A DNA stretch of 55,304 nt from assembly GCA_964538675.1 (NCBI GenBank), contig CAZIGM010000007.1:1-55304 (forward strand), written 5' to 3'. Each line of letters begins with the position of its first letter. Position 1 is the stretch's first letter. The notes beneath the pieces are model-generated. The model was given only the letters and a program-made list of their open reading frames with translations, did no database searches and was not told the origin of the DNA. Made by a program: the position numbers and the translations under genes. This DNA comes from CAZIGM01 sp964538675 (GTDB taxonomy: Bacteria; Bacillota; Bacilli; Tepidibacillales; Tepidibacillaceae). Positions 16,346 through 25,651 of the stretch are shown here, one piece after another.

Positions 16346-17308
16346 ATGGAATTAAAAATTATTTTTTTTACAATCTTAACTTCATTAATCATATCAATAA
16401 TACTTGGTCCGATTTTAATTCCTCTTCTTAGAAAGTTAAAAATAGGGCAATCAATAAGGGATGATGGACCAGAATTACATCTGAAAAAAGCTGGTACTCC
16501 CACATTAGGTGCAATAATAATCTTAATAGCGCTTATCATAACTGTGTTTAAATTTTCACCTTTTACCTTTAACATATACATATTGTTATTAGTTACTTTA
16601 GGTTTTGGATTTTTAGGTTTTCTTGATGATTTTATTAAAATTGTAAAAAAGAGAAACTTAGGTCTTTCTGCAAAACAGAAACTTCTCGGTCAAATTTTTA
16701 TAGCATTAATATTATGTTATTTTTTATATCAACAAGGATTTGATACAAGAATTTTCTTTCCGGGCTTATCATGGGGTATAGACTTAGGATGGTTGTACTA
16801 CCCTTTTATAATTATCTGGGTTGTAGGTTTTCCAAATGCTTTAAATTTGACTGATGGATTAGACGGATTATTAGCTGGAAGTGGTGCTATTACTTTTGGT
16901 GCCTATTCGATAATAGCTTTAAGTACTACACAATTTGATATATCAATATTTTCTGCTGCCATGGTAGGAGCCTTACTAGGGTTTTTAGTTTATAATGCTC
17001 ATCCTGCAAAGGTTTTTATGGGCGATACTGGTTCTCTTGGAATAGGCGCTGCTTTAGCTACTATAGCTATTCTTACAAAAACGGAATTATTATTATTAAT
17101 TATTGGCGGAGTATACGTATTAGAAACTTTATCTGTTATAATTCAAGTTATTTCTTTTCAAACTAGAGGGAAACGAATATTTAGAATGAGTCCTTTACAT
17201 CATCATTTTGAACTTTCTGGATGGTCTGAATGGAAAGTAGTAACAGTTTTTTGGGTTGTAGGTTTTATATTTGCAGCACTCGGAATATATATTGAGGTGT
17301 TATTTTAA
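16346..17308 (+). CDS. mraY: Phospho-MurNAc-pentapeptide transferase MraY
   Basis: The 320-residue integral membrane protein has about ten hydrophobic segments. It carries the MraY signatures GFLDDFIK (catalytic DD), NALNLTDGLDGL, MGDTGSL and the HHHFE loop. MraY transfers phospho-MurNAc-pentapeptide to undecaprenyl phosphate on the inner face of the membrane to form lipid I. Its stop codon shares one base with the murD start (TAATG), so the two are translationally coupled. Confidence 0.96.
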   Translation: MELKIIFFTILTSLIISIILGPILIPLLRKLKIGQSIRDDGPELHLKKAGTPTLGAIIILIALIITVFKFSPFTFNIYILLLVTLGFGFLGFLDDFIKIVKKRNLGLSAKQKLLGQIFIALILCYFLYQQGFDTRIFFPGLSWGIDLGWLYYPFIIIWVVGFPNALNLTDGLDGLLAGSGAITFGAYSIIALSTTQFDISIFSAAMVGALLGFLVYNAHPAKVFMGDTGSLGIGAALATIAILTKTELLLLIIGGVYVLETLSVIIQVISFQTRGKRIFRMSPLHHHFELSGWSEWKVVTVFWVVGFIFAALGIYIEVLF

Positions 17309-18681
17309 TGATTAATGAAGGAATAGATAAGTATAAAGGGAAAAAGATTGTGATATTAGGGCTGGCTAAAAGTGGTACAACTATAGCTAAGATTTTATTT
17401 AATATAGGCGCAGATGTAATCGTTAATGATGCCAAACAGAATTGTATAGAAAAACAAGAGCTTGAAAAAGTAGGAATAAAGGTTATATGTGGTGGCCATC
17501 CTGAAGATTTAATAAACAAAAATATTGATTTGATAGTTAAAAATCCTGGTATTCCTTACTCCATAGCCCCTATTCAAAAAGCAATTATATACAATATTCC
17601 AATTATTACTGAAATAGAGATAGCTTATGAATTATCTAAAGCACCAATTATTGGAATTACTGGTTCAAATGGAAAAACAACGACTACAACTTTAATCGGT
17701 GAAATAATCAAAGAAGCAGGCTTAAATCCAATTGTTGCTGGAAATATTGGTACTGTTTTAAGTGAACAAGCACTATCGATAACTAAAGAGCAAGTATTAA
17801 TTGCTGAATTAAGTTCCTTTCAATTAAAAGGAACTATTAATTTTCAACCTTATATTGCTGTATTACTAAATATTTATCCTGCTCATCTTGATTATCATAA
17901 GACTATTGAAGATTATATTTTATCCAAGACTAAGTTATTTATAAATCAAAAAAGTACTGATTATGCAGTATTGAATTGGAATTGTAAAGAGTGTATGGAT
18001 TTAATAAGTACTATTAATAGTAAAGCTTATTTTTTTTCTATTACAGGAAAGAATTCAATAGATAGAGGGGCTTATATTGAATATGATAAAATCTACTGGA
18101 TTGATGGCAACGAGAAAATTGAGATTATGTCATTAGATGAAATACTTATTAAAGGTGCACATTTAGAGAACGCATTAGCTGCAATAATTGCTACAAAGTT
18201 GTATGGTGTGGATTTCAATTCAATTAGAAAGGTTTTAAGAGGGTTTAAAGGGGTTGAACACCGATTAGAGTATGTATTAACAAATAAGAAAAAAGTCTCT
18301 TTTTATAATGACTCAAAAGCAACAAATCCACAAGCAACAATAACTGCCTTAAATTCTTTTAAGGAACCTATAATATTAATAGCAGGGGGATTAGATAGAG
18401 GAATAGACTTTGAGGAATTGCTAGAACCATTAAGGAAGAATGTTAAAACATTAATAACCTATGGTCAAACCGCCAATAAATTGCAAGAAGTTGGAAAGAA
18501 GGCAGGGATAGATTTTACTCATATCGTCGATAATGTTAGTGAGGCTGTACAACTATCAATTTCTTTAGCTAGTGAAAATGATAACGTAGTTCTATCTCCT
18601 GCATGTGCAAGTTGGGATATGTTTTCTTCTTTTGAGGAGAGAGGAAGAATGTTTAAAGAGGTTGTACATAAATATAAATAG
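17308..18681 (+). CDS. murD: UDP-MurNAc-L-alanine:D-glutamate ligase MurD
   Basis: The 457-residue Mur ligase has an N-terminal Rossmann-like VILGLAKSGTTIAK, the ATP-binding GITGSNGKTTTTT, HLDYH in the middle, and FYNDSKATNPQAT plus LSPACASWDMF in the C-terminal domain, which is the MurD pattern. It adds D-glutamate to UDP-MurNAc-L-Ala. It overlaps mraY by one base. The 74-nt gap to the FtsW/SpoVE gene contains no clear terminator. Confidence 0.95.
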   Translation: MINEGIDKYKGKKIVILGLAKSGTTIAKILFNIGADVIVNDAKQNCIEKQELEKVGIKVICGGHPEDLINKNIDLIVKNPGIPYSIAPIQKAIIYNIPIITEIEIAYELSKAPIIGITGSNGKTTTTTLIGEIIKEAGLNPIVAGNIGTVLSEQALSITKEQVLIAELSSFQLKGTINFQPYIAVLLNIYPAHLDYHKTIEDYILSKTKLFINQKSTDYAVLNWNCKECMDLISTINSKAYFFSITGKNSIDRGAYIEYDKIYWIDGNEKIEIMSLDEILIKGAHLENALAAIIATKLYGVDFNSIRKVLRGFKGVEHRLEYVLTNKKKVSFYNDSKATNPQATITALNSFKEPIILIAGGLDRGIDFEELLEPLRKNVKTLITYGQTANKLQEVGKKAGIDFTHIVDNVSEAVQLSISLASENDNVVLSPACASWDMFSSFEERGRMFKEVVHKYK

Positions 18682-18755
18682 GGGCTAAAACTATAGTTAT
18701 GAATTACTAAAAATATCTTTAAGCCTCGTAAACTTGGCGGTTAAGAGGTGAATAT

Positions 18756-19853
18756 ATGGTGAGAAGTAAATCTAATCCTGATTGGAAGTTGATTTCTGCT
18801 ATTTTGTTTCTTCTAGGTATAGGTATAATAATGGTATATAGTGCAAGTGCAGTTATTTCACACAGTGAAATGAATGACTGGTATTATTATGCTAAACGAC
18901 AAATACTTTTTGCACTAATTGGTTTAATATCAATGTATATTATGATGAATATTAATTATTGGATATGGAAGCAATGGGCAAAAACGGGATTATTCATATG
19001 CTTTGCACTTTTAATAATTGTATTAATTCCTGGAGTTGGTGATACAAGAGGTGGTGCTACAAGTTGGCTTGGGATTGGGAGTTTCGGAATCCAACCATCT
19101 GAGTTTATGAAGTTAGGAATGATTTTATTTCTAGCCAAGAGATTTTCTGACCATCAAGAAAAAATGTGGTCATTTACCAAAGGAATTTTGCCTCCCTTAC
19201 TAATATTGGGTATAGCACTAACTTTAATTATGCTTCAACCTGATTTGGGTACAGGGACCGTATTGGCAGGAACTGTATTATTGATGATTTATGTTGCAGG
19301 TGCTCGAACAAGATATTTAATTGGATTAATTTCTATTGGGGTATTAGGATTTGTTGGATTAGTTTTAGCAGCACCTTATAGAATATCGAGAATTGTTGCT
19401 TTTTTAGACCCATGGCAAGATCCACTTGGTGCGGGGTATCAATTAATTCAATCATTATATGCAATAGGTCCAGGAGGATTAATGGGTTTAGGCTTGGGTA
19501 TGAGCAGGCAAAAGTATTTTTATGTACCTGAACCACATACTGATTTTATTTTTGCTATCTTAGCAGAAGAATTAGGTTTTATAGGTGCTTCAATTGTTTT
19601 ATTACTATTTGTTGTTTTAGTATGGAGAGGACTGAGAATAGCAATTACTGCACCAGATCTTTTTGGAAGCTTTTTAGCTGTAGGTATAGTGGGAATGGTT
19701 GCTATTCAAGTAATAATTAATATTGGGGTTGTAACTGGAATGTTCCCAGTAACAGGTATTACATTACCACTATTAAGCTATGGGGGGTCTTCTTTAGTCC
19801 TAACACTTACTGCAATGGGAATTTTATTAAATATTTCACGCTATTCGCGTTAA
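18756..19853 (+). CDS. ftsW: SEDS peptidoglycan glycosyltransferase FtsW/SpoVE
   Basis: The 365-residue polytopic SEDS protein has about ten membrane segments. It carries the RGGATSWLGIG...QPSEFMKL loop, PHTDFIFAILAEELGF, and the LPLLSYGGSS signature near the C-terminus. SEDS proteins polymerise lipid II together with a class B PBP. In Bacillus the gene between murD and murG is spoVE, which pairs with SpoVD in cortex synthesis. In many Clostridia a single gene here serves division as FtsW. Sequence alone does not decide between the two. AGAGGTGA precedes the ATG. Confidence 0.9.
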   Translation: MVRSKSNPDWKLISAILFLLGIGIIMVYSASAVISHSEMNDWYYYAKRQILFALIGLISMYIMMNINYWIWKQWAKTGLFICFALLIIVLIPGVGDTRGGATSWLGIGSFGIQPSEFMKLGMILFLAKRFSDHQEKMWSFTKGILPPLLILGIALTLIMLQPDLGTGTVLAGTVLLMIYVAGARTRYLIGLISIGVLGFVGLVLAAPYRISRIVAFLDPWQDPLGAGYQLIQSLYAIGPGGLMGLGLGMSRQKYFYVPEPHTDFIFAILAEELGFIGASIVLLLFVVLVWRGLRIAITAPDLFGSFLAVGIVGMVAIQVIINIGVVTGMFPVTGITLPLLSYGGSSLVLTLTAMGILLNISRYSR

Positions 19854-19869
19854 ACTTGGGGATGATTGT

Positions 19870-20967
19870 ATGAGAATTATTTTAACTGGCGGAGGAACTG
19901 GGGGACATATATATCCTGCTTTGGCCATAATAAACGAAGTTAAAAGAAATAACCCTAAAGCTTCGTTTTTATATATTGGTACTGATAACGGATTAGAAAA
20001 GGACATAGTAAGCAAATTAGATATACCATTCTCTATAATTGAGATAAATGGATTTAAGAGAAAAATTTCAACTGATAATTTAAATACAATATTTAAATTT
20101 ATCAAAAGTGTTGAATTATCAAAAAAATATTTAAAAGAATTTCGCCCTGATGTTGTTATTGGTACAGGTGGTTTTGTCTGTGGTCCTGTTCTATATGCGG
20201 CTAGTAAATTAAAAGTACCTACTTTTATTCATGAACAGAATATAATTCCTGGACTTACAAATAAGTTTCTTACAAGATATGTAGATGTGATAGGGGTAAG
20301 TTTTATTGGTTCAAAAGAGTATTTTAATAATGCTAAAAAAGTTGTATTAACTGGAAATCCTTGTGCCTCTGAAGTGATAAGAGCAAATAAAGACCAAGGA
20401 TATAAATTTTTAAATATAAATCCGGAAAATAAAGTTATTCTAATTTTTGGTGGTAGCAGGGGAGCTAATGCAATAAATAATACATTTCTAGAGATACTTC
20501 CTAAGTTAGATAAATATAAAGAATATCATTTTGTATTTGTGCCAGGTAAAATACATTATGATTCAATTATGAGTAAGGTAGATAAAATAAACAAAGGAAA
20601 ACTGACAAACGTTTCTATTTTTCCATACCTCTATAATATGCCAGAGATTTTAGCTATTTCTGATGTAATTATTAGTCGTGCAGGTGCATCTACATTAGCA
20701 GAGGTTACTGCATTAGGTATACCTTCAATTTTAATACCATCACCTTATGTAACTAATAATCACCAAGAGAAAAATGCAAGATGGTTAGAAGAGCAAGGTG
20801 CAGCAAAGATGGTAATAGAGAAAGAACTAAATGGTGAAGTATTATTAAAAATGATTTTAGAAGTGATTGATAATCATGATAGTTTTTCAAAAAAAGCAAA
20901 AAAATTAGGCATAGTAGACTCGGCTAATATAATATATAAAGAAATTGAAAAATTGGTTAAAGGTTAA
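19870..20967 (+). CDS. murG: UDP-GlcNAc:lipid I GlcNAc transferase MurG
   Basis: The 365-residue GT-B enzyme has N-terminal GGGTGGHIYPALAI (lipid I binding), GTGGFVCGP, FGGSRGANAIN, and the UDP-GlcNAc-binding ISRAGASTLAEVTALGIPSIL. It converts lipid I to lipid II on the cytoplasmic side of the membrane. It starts 16 nt after the ftsW stop. Its last codons contain a 16-bp stretch repeated at the start of murB. Confidence 0.96.
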   Translation: MRIILTGGGTGGHIYPALAIINEVKRNNPKASFLYIGTDNGLEKDIVSKLDIPFSIIEINGFKRKISTDNLNTIFKFIKSVELSKKYLKEFRPDVVIGTGGFVCGPVLYAASKLKVPTFIHEQNIIPGLTNKFLTRYVDVIGVSFIGSKEYFNNAKKVVLTGNPCASEVIRANKDQGYKFLNINPENKVILIFGGSRGANAINNTFLEILPKLDKYKEYHFVFVPGKIHYDSIMSKVDKINKGKLTNVSIFPYLYNMPEILAISDVIISRAGASTLAEVTALGIPSILIPSPYVTNNHQEKNARWLEEQGAAKMVIEKELNGEVLLKMILEVIDNHDSFSKKAKKLGIVDSANIIYKEIEKLVKG

Positions 20968-21001
20968 ATGATGGGTGAATAGTTGTGAAAAATTGGTTAA
21001 A
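20946..21001. repeat. Direct repeat spanning the murG-murB junction
   Basis: TGAAAAATTGGTTAAA occurs at 20946-20961 (inside the murG 3' end) and again at 20986-21001 (the first codons of murB), 40 bp apart. It is perfect over 16 bp. It may reflect a small tandem duplication that shaped this junction, or chance in A/T-rich sequence. Confidence 0.6.
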
Positions 21002-21887
21002 ACAATTAAAGGAGAATAATATATTCTATTTGGAGAATGAGTTATTATCTAAACATACATCATGGAAAATTGGTGGACCAGTAGATGCTTTTATTCAACC
21101 TGTTAATAAAGAAGAATTAATAAAACTATTAAAAATATTAAAGGAAAATGATGTTAAGTGGAAAATAATAGGGAATGGTTCTAATATTCTTGTTACCGAC
21201 AAAGGATATAGAGGTGCCATTATATCGTTGAAAAGTGGGTTTAGAGAAGTTGTTATTAAAAATAACTTGATTTATGCAGATGCTGGTATATCATTAGTCC
21301 AACTAGCTAATTTAGCTGCCAGAAATAAATTAACTGGACTAGAATTTGCAACTGGGATACCAGGAACTATAGGTGGGGCAATTACTATGAATGCAGGAGC
21401 TCATGGTTCAGATATTTCAAAAATATTACAAGAGGCAGAAGTTTTATTAGAAAATGGAGAAATAATAGTTTGGGAAAAAGAAGACTTTAAGTTTGAATAT
21501 AGATCATCGATATTACATAGAAAAGATGCTATAGTACTTTCATCAACATTTAATCTTGAAAATGGAGTCTATAAAAGAATTATTTCTGACATGGAACAAT
21601 ATAAGGAGCGTAGAAAAAAGACACAACCTTATAATTATCCATGTTCAGGGAGCATCTTTAGAAATCCATCTAATGATTATGCAGGCAGATTAATTGAAGA
21701 ATTAGGATTAAAAGGATATAAAATAGGTGGAGCTCAAGTCTCAACATTACACTCTAATTTTATTGTTAATATAGGTAATGCAAAATCTAGCGATGTACTT
21801 TTGCTTATAAATTATATAAAAGATAAGGTCTATAAAAAATATAATATAGAATTAAATACAGAGGTTGAGGTAATAGGTGAACAATAA
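20985..21887 (+). CDS. murB: UDP-N-acetylenolpyruvoylglucosamine reductase MurB
   Basis: The 300-residue FAD enzyme has GNGSNILV near 60-67, TGIPGTIGGAITMNAGAHG near 120-138, the SGSIFRNP motif bearing the catalytic serine, and LHSNFIVN. It reduces UDP-GlcNAc-enolpyruvate to UDP-MurNAc using NADPH. Translation begins at GTG 20985 with only a weak GGGTGA-like site upstream. Placement between murG and ftsQ is common in Clostridia. Confidence 0.93.
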   Translation: MKNWLKQLKENNIFYLENELLSKHTSWKIGGPVDAFIQPVNKEELIKLLKILKENDVKWKIIGNGSNILVTDKGYRGAIISLKSGFREVVIKNNLIYADAGISLVQLANLAARNKLTGLEFATGIPGTIGGAITMNAGAHGSDISKILQEAEVLLENGEIIVWEKEDFKFEYRSSILHRKDAIVLSSTFNLENGVYKRIISDMEQYKERRKKTQPYNYPCSGSIFRNPSNDYAGRLIEELGLKGYKIGGAQVSTLHSNFIVNIGNAKSSDVLLLINYIKDKVYKKYNIELNTEVEVIGEQ

Positions 21888-21892
21888 TACTA

Positions 21893-21920
21893 TTGAATTT
21901 GACATATACAATGATATAAT
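21893..21920 (+). promoter_or_regulatory. Possible promoter upstream of ftsQ
   Basis: TTGAAT (21893-21898) and a perfect TATAAT (21915-21920) are 16 bp apart. A better -35 (TTGACA at 21899) is only 10 bp from the -10 and so cannot pair with it. Confidence 0.4.
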
Positions 21921-21956
21921 AACTCTGATTACATGTATAATAAAGGAATGAAATCA

Positions 21957-22703
21957 ATGAATTCCGCTGAAACTGCCTCTTTATATGGAAGAAGGAAAGA
22001 TAAGAAAAAAAATAATAATAATAGCTTAATATTTTTTATTTTTTTATTTTTTTTAATAATTGCTATTGTATCATTTTTAAATTCATCTATTAGTAGAATT
22101 AATGTAATAGAGATTACGGGAATATGTTTATTGACTGAAGAGGAAATATATGAACAAGCTAATATATATTATGATATGAATTATTTTATTGCTCGCAAAT
22201 CTAAAATTAAGGACAACTTGCTAGATTTAGAAGAGGTGAAAGATGTAGAGATAGCAAAGGTATTTCCGGGAAAATTAGATATTCATATTATAGAATTGAA
22301 ACCATTAGCTTATCTATATAGTAATTCAGAATGGGTTCCAATTCTTGAAGATGGACTATTATATTATGAGCCTTATGATAATGACTTTTTAGAACATCCT
22401 TTAGTAACAAACTGGCAAGATATGAGTCAAATTAAAATATTAGCTGAGGAATTGAATAATACAAAACCATCGGTGTTAGTAGAAATATCAGAAATTCAAC
22501 AAAACGCACAAGAGAATAACCCTAATCAACTACTTATTTTTACTAGAGAAGGTTATAGGATACATTTACTATTAGAAGATTTTAGTAATAAATTAAACTT
22601 GTATCCAGAAATAATTGAGAATTTAAAAACAAAGACGACTAATACAGGGGATATTTATTTATTTGATTCTATTCGTTTCGAAGAATATAATATTGTAGAT
22701 TGA
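21957..22703 (+). CDS. ftsQ: Cell division protein FtsQ/DivIB
   Basis: The roughly 248-residue protein has a Lys/Asn-rich cytoplasmic tail (SLYGRRKDKKKNNNN), one transmembrane helix (about 22-44), and a POTRA domain (about 48-118, ending with IHIIELKPLAYLY), then a variable beta domain. This is the FtsQ/DivIB layout. It scaffolds FtsL and DivIC in the divisome. I prefer the ATG at 21957 because AAAGGA lies 9 nt upstream. ATGs at 21933 and 21948 are in frame but lack a site. The call relies on domain order and location before ftsA, since primary sequence is poorly conserved. Confidence 0.82.
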   Translation: MNSAETASLYGRRKDKKKNNNNSLIFFIFLFFLIIAIVSFLNSSISRINVIEITGICLLTEEEIYEQANIYYDMNYFIARKSKIKDNLLDLEEVKDVEIAKVFPGKLDIHIIELKPLAYLYSNSEWVPILEDGLLYYEPYDNDFLEHPLVTNWQDMSQIKILAEELNNTKPSVLVEISEIQQNAQENNPNQLLIFTREGYRIHLLLEDFSNKLNLYPEIIENLKTKTTNTGDIYLFDSIRFEEYNIVD

Positions 22704-22819
22704 TATATATATAATCATAGTTTTTTAAATATATTAAATAACTTAAAAAAGAAGGGCAAATAAAAAATCTGTTGAATACATAAATAGAGAACTTTTAATA
22801 TAAATTTCTTTTTTAAGGC

Positions 22820-22848
22820 TTGGCATAAGTATAAATTTTTATTATAGT
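22820..22848 (+). promoter_or_regulatory. SigA-type promoter of ftsAZ
   Basis: TTGGCA (22820-22825) and TATAGT (22843-22848) are 17 bp apart in the 187-nt gap before ftsA. It would give ftsA and ftsZ an independent transcript. Confidence 0.65.
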
Positions 22849-22890
22849 AAAAATATAAAGCTTGATAATTAATAGAGGAGGTGCCAAGAT

Positions 22891-24117
22891 TTGAACAACA
22901 ATGACTTTATAGTCAGTTTAGACATCGGTACGTCCAAGGTTCGAGTAATCATTGGCGAGATTAGTTATGGGGTATTAAATATAATCGGAGTAGGTGTTTC
23001 TGAATCTGAAGGAATAAAAAAAGGAGCTATTGTTGATATCGACTTAACTGCTCAATCTATACGTGAAGCAGTAGAAAGTGCAGAAAGAATGGTAGAAATA
23101 GATATAAAGGAAGTATTTGTTGGTGTTTCTGGCAATCATATAGATCAACACCTAAGTCAAGGTGTGGTAGCTGTTTCTAGTGATGATAGAGAGATTGACA
23201 CTGGTGATATTGAACGTGTAGTTCAGGCATCCAAAGTGATTGCATTACCTCCTAATAAAGAAATTATTGATGTAGTTCCAAAAGAATTTATTGTTGATGG
23301 TTTGGGTGGTATTAAAGACCCTAGGGGTATGATAGGGGTTAGACTAGAGGTCACTTCAACAATTGTAACGGGTTCAAAGACTATTATCCATAACTTAATA
23401 CGTACTATAGAAAAATCTGGACTTCAGATTTCTGGTTTTGTTCTATTACCATTAGCTGCTAGTCAAGTTGCATTATCAAAAGATGAGATGAATCTTGGAA
23501 TTGTTTTAGTTGATATAGGAAAGGGTACTACAGAAGTATCAATTTTTGAACAGGAAGAATTGAAAAAATCTATTGTAATACCTATCGGTGGTGAATATAT
23601 TACTAACGATATTTCTATAGGATTAAAAACACAAATGAATATAGCCGAGCAAGTTAAATTAAAATATGGAATTGCTAGTATTGAAGATGCATGTGAAGAG
23701 ATAAGATTCAGGGTGCCAAGAATTGGTAGCAATTATGATAAAGAGTATAATCAAATTGAATTAGCTCAAATAATTGAACCAAGAATTAGAGAAATATTTT
23801 TAATTGTTCGTAATGAGGTAAATAAATTAGGATATACAAAAGAAATTACTGGCGGCTATGTATTAACTGGTGGAGTGGCATCAACAAATGCCATATTGGC
23901 TATTGCTCAAGAGGAGTTAAACCCTTCAGTAAGAGTAGCTATTCCTGATTACATTGGCGTAAAAGATTCATCTTATACAAATGGAGTAGGGATATTATTG
24001 TATTCATCAAAGAATGTTATTCAAAAATCAAAGCATGGAAATATATCAGGGAAATCTAATAAAAGTAATTCTAAGTTATTTAATTGGTTGAAGGAATGGA
24101 TAAAAGAGTTTGTATAA
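22891..24117 (+). CDS. ftsA: Cell division protein FtsA
   Basis: The 408-residue actin-like ATPase starts at TTG 22891 behind a strong AGAGGAGGTG site. It shows the phosphate-1 motif DIGTSKVRVIIGE, the SHS2/1C domain (RMVEIDIKEVFVGVSG), phosphate-2 LVDIGKGTTEVSIF, and VLTGGVAS. The C-terminus ends in the amphipathic FNWLKEWIKEF, the membrane-targeting helix that tethers FtsZ. Genes for DUF881-family proteins often found between ftsQ and ftsA in Bacillus are absent here. Confidence 0.95.
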   Translation: MNNNDFIVSLDIGTSKVRVIIGEISYGVLNIIGVGVSESEGIKKGAIVDIDLTAQSIREAVESAERMVEIDIKEVFVGVSGNHIDQHLSQGVVAVSSDDREIDTGDIERVVQASKVIALPPNKEIIDVVPKEFIVDGLGGIKDPRGMIGVRLEVTSTIVTGSKTIIHNLIRTIEKSGLQISGFVLLPLAASQVALSKDEMNLGIVLVDIGKGTTEVSIFEQEELKKSIVIPIGGEYITNDISIGLKTQMNIAEQVKLKYGIASIEDACEEIRFRVPRIGSNYDKEYNQIELAQIIEPRIREIFLIVRNEVNKLGYTKEITGGYVLTGGVASTNAILAIAQEELNPSVRVAIPDYIGVKDSSYTNGVGILLYSSKNVIQKSKHGNISGKSNKSNSKLFNWLKEWIKEFV

Positions 24118-24154
24118 TAAATACTGCTTTTGAGATTAGTGAGGGGGATATAAC

Positions 24155-25231
24155 ATGTTAGAGTTTGATCTAGATATTGAACAATATGCAAAAATAAAAG
24201 TTGTAGGCGTAGGTGGCGGAGGTAGCAATGCAGTTGATCGCATGATTGAAGATGGAGTTCAAGGCGTAGACTTTTTAGCAGTTAATACTGATGCACAAGC
24301 CCTTCACCGTTCATTAGCAGATACAAAAGCTCAAATTGGAAGTAAATTAACAAGAGGATTAGGTGCTGGTGCAAATCCAGATATAGGTAAGAAAGCTGCA
24401 GAAGAGAGCAGAAAGGATCTAGAAAATTATTTAAAGGGTGCCGATATGGTATTTGTTACTGCTGGCATGGGTGGTGGAACAGGAACTGGTGCTGCTCCAA
24501 TAATTGCAGAAATTGCAAAAGACATGGGAGCACTAACAGTAGGTGTTGTTACGCGACCTTTTTCTTTCGAAGGTAGAAAAAGAGGAAAACAAGCAGATAT
24601 AGGTATTGCCGAACTAAAAGAATCAGTTGATACATTAATAATAATTCCTAATGATCGACTTTTGGAATTAGTAGAAAAGAATACACCTATGATTGAAGCT
24701 TTTAAACAGGCAGATAATGTTCTTCGTCAAGGTGTGCAAGGTATTTCGGATTTAATAGCTGTTCCAGGATTGATTAATTTGGATTTTGCCGATGTTAAGA
24801 CAATAATGACTGAAAGAGGCTCAGCATTAATGGGAATTGGAGTAGCGTCTGGTGAAAATAGAGCAGTTGATGCAGCTAAAAAGGCAATATTTAGCCCAAT
24901 ATTAGAGGTATCAATTAATGGAGCTAAAGGCGTATTAATGAATATAACAGGAGGATCAAATTTAAGTCTTTATGAAGTGAATCAAGCCGCAGACATTGTT
25001 GCGTCTGCCTCTGATTCAGATGTAAATATGATCTTTGGTGCAGTTATAAATGAAGAATTAAAGGATGAGATATTAGTTACAGTTATTGCAACTGGATTTG
25101 ATCCAAAACGTGATGATAATAAATTAATAAAAGATAAATTAAATCTAAAACCTTTTAATTCTGTTAATCATGAAAATCTCGATATTCCAACATTTCTGAG
25201 AAATAAAAATAATTCTGATATAGAGGAATAA
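24155..25231 (+). CDS. ftsZ: Cell division GTPase FtsZ
   Basis: The 358-residue tubulin homologue has GVGGGGSNAV near 18-27, the GTP-binding GGGTGTG loop at 106-112, NTDAQAL, and the C-terminal conserved peptide LDIPTFLRNK, which binds FtsA and SepF. It forms the Z ring. The linker before the terminal peptide is short (about 25 residues). GAGGGGG precedes the ATG. Thirty bases after the stop begins a structured repeat element, and a strong terminator follows at 25492. Confidence 0.98.
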   Translation: MLEFDLDIEQYAKIKVVGVGGGGSNAVDRMIEDGVQGVDFLAVNTDAQALHRSLADTKAQIGSKLTRGLGAGANPDIGKKAAEESRKDLENYLKGADMVFVTAGMGGGTGTGAAPIIAEIAKDMGALTVGVVTRPFSFEGRKRGKQADIGIAELKESVDTLIIIPNDRLLELVEKNTPMIEAFKQADNVLRQGVQGISDLIAVPGLINLDFADVKTIMTERGSALMGIGVASGENRAVDAAKKAIFSPILEVSINGAKGVLMNITGGSNLSLYEVNQAADIVASASDSDVNMIFGAVINEELKDEILVTVIATGFDPKRDDNKLIKDKLNLKPFNSVNHENLDIPTFLRNKNNSDIEE

Positions 25232-25260
25232 AGTAGAACAATAACATAAGAATATTTTAA

Positions 25261-25480
25261 TAAAGTCGAACTTTATTCAGATGGAGTTTTTCACCTAAAG
25301 GTATAAGTGCAACTAAGACTTACGCTACGTTTAAACTTGCGTAAATCAAGTTTTCTTTAACTCCACCTGAATTTATGCACTCAAGAGTACAAGTCACGCT
25401 ATAATGCTAAAGCATTTAGTCGTGCTATGTGAGACTTATCCTAAATTCATTTTCCCCCACTTAAGAAGTGGGGGTCTTAT
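25261..25480 (-). repeat. Modular hairpin repeat element, copy 1
   Basis: On the reverse strand this shares a scaffold with 35519-35675. The scaffold runs: hairpin CCCCCACTT/AAGTGGGGG (25454-25474 here), a conserved spacer with TTTAGGATAAGTCTCACAT, then AAATTCAGGTGGAG paired with a CTCC arm, ending GAATAAAGTTCGACTTTA. Copy 1 carries the 36-nt hairpin module (25389-25424) in the middle spacer and an extra structured insert of about 75 nt inside the GGTGGAG hairpin. It encodes no protein. Paired terminal hairpins with variable inserts recall non-autonomous relatives of IS200/IS605 elements, but no transposase is present, so this class is a guess. Confidence 0.8.
25389..25424 (+). repeat. 36-nt hairpin module inside element copy 1
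   Basis: It starts ACAAGTCACGC, has the palindromic core AATGCTAAAGCATT, and ends GTCGTG. It differs from the module at 35547-35582 at one position and has the same + orientation, although the surrounding scaffolds are in opposite orientations. Confidence 0.85.
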
Positions 25481-25491
25481 CATATCTGGAT

Positions 25492-25536
25492 AAAGTATCA
25501 AACGAGGGATTTTTTCCTTTGTTTGATACTTTTTTG
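25492..25536 (+). terminator. Strong rho-independent terminator closing the dcw cluster
   Basis: AAAGTATCAAAC (25492-25503) and GTTTGATACTTT (25521-25532) pair perfectly over 12 bp. The 17-nt loop can add an AGGGA/TCCTT mini-stem. T's follow. Confidence 0.9.
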
Positions 25537-25547
25537 TTTTCTTATCT

Positions 25548-25557
25548 TTCGACAAAA
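25548..25557 (-). promoter_or_regulatory. Spo0A box upstream of spoIIGA
   Basis: The reverse strand reads TTTTGTCGAA, a perfect 0A box (core TGTCGAA). It lies about 45-55 bp upstream of the TATAAT at 25603. In Bacillus the spoIIG operon is directly activated by phosphorylated Spo0A from sites upstream of its -10, so the arrangement fits. Confidence 0.7.
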
Positions 25558-25579
25558 AAAATTAAAGCTTGATGGCAAG

Positions 25580-25608
25580 TTTAGACAGACTTTGAATATA
25601 AATATAAT
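25580..25608 (+). promoter_or_regulatory. Probable spoIIG promoter
   Basis: TATAAT at 25603-25608 is perfect. Only a poor -35 (TTTAGA, 25580-25585, 17 bp away) precedes it, as expected for a promoter that needs an activator. A 0A box lies just upstream, and a near-match TTTTGTCCAA overlaps 25616-25624. Confidence 0.5.
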
Positions 25609-25651
25609 ATATACTTTTGTCCAATAAACTTTTCTTTGGAGAGAAACGATA

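Noticed and set aside
21899..21920. TTGACA plus TATAAT upstream of ftsQ as a consensus promoter
   Set aside because: The spacing is only 10 bp, which RNA polymerase cannot use. A weaker TTGAAT at 16 bp is the possible partner.
25261..25280. AAGTCGAAC in the repeat elements as a Spo0A box
   Set aside because: The core is AGTCGAA, not TGTCGAA, and it is part of the conserved repeat end in both copies.
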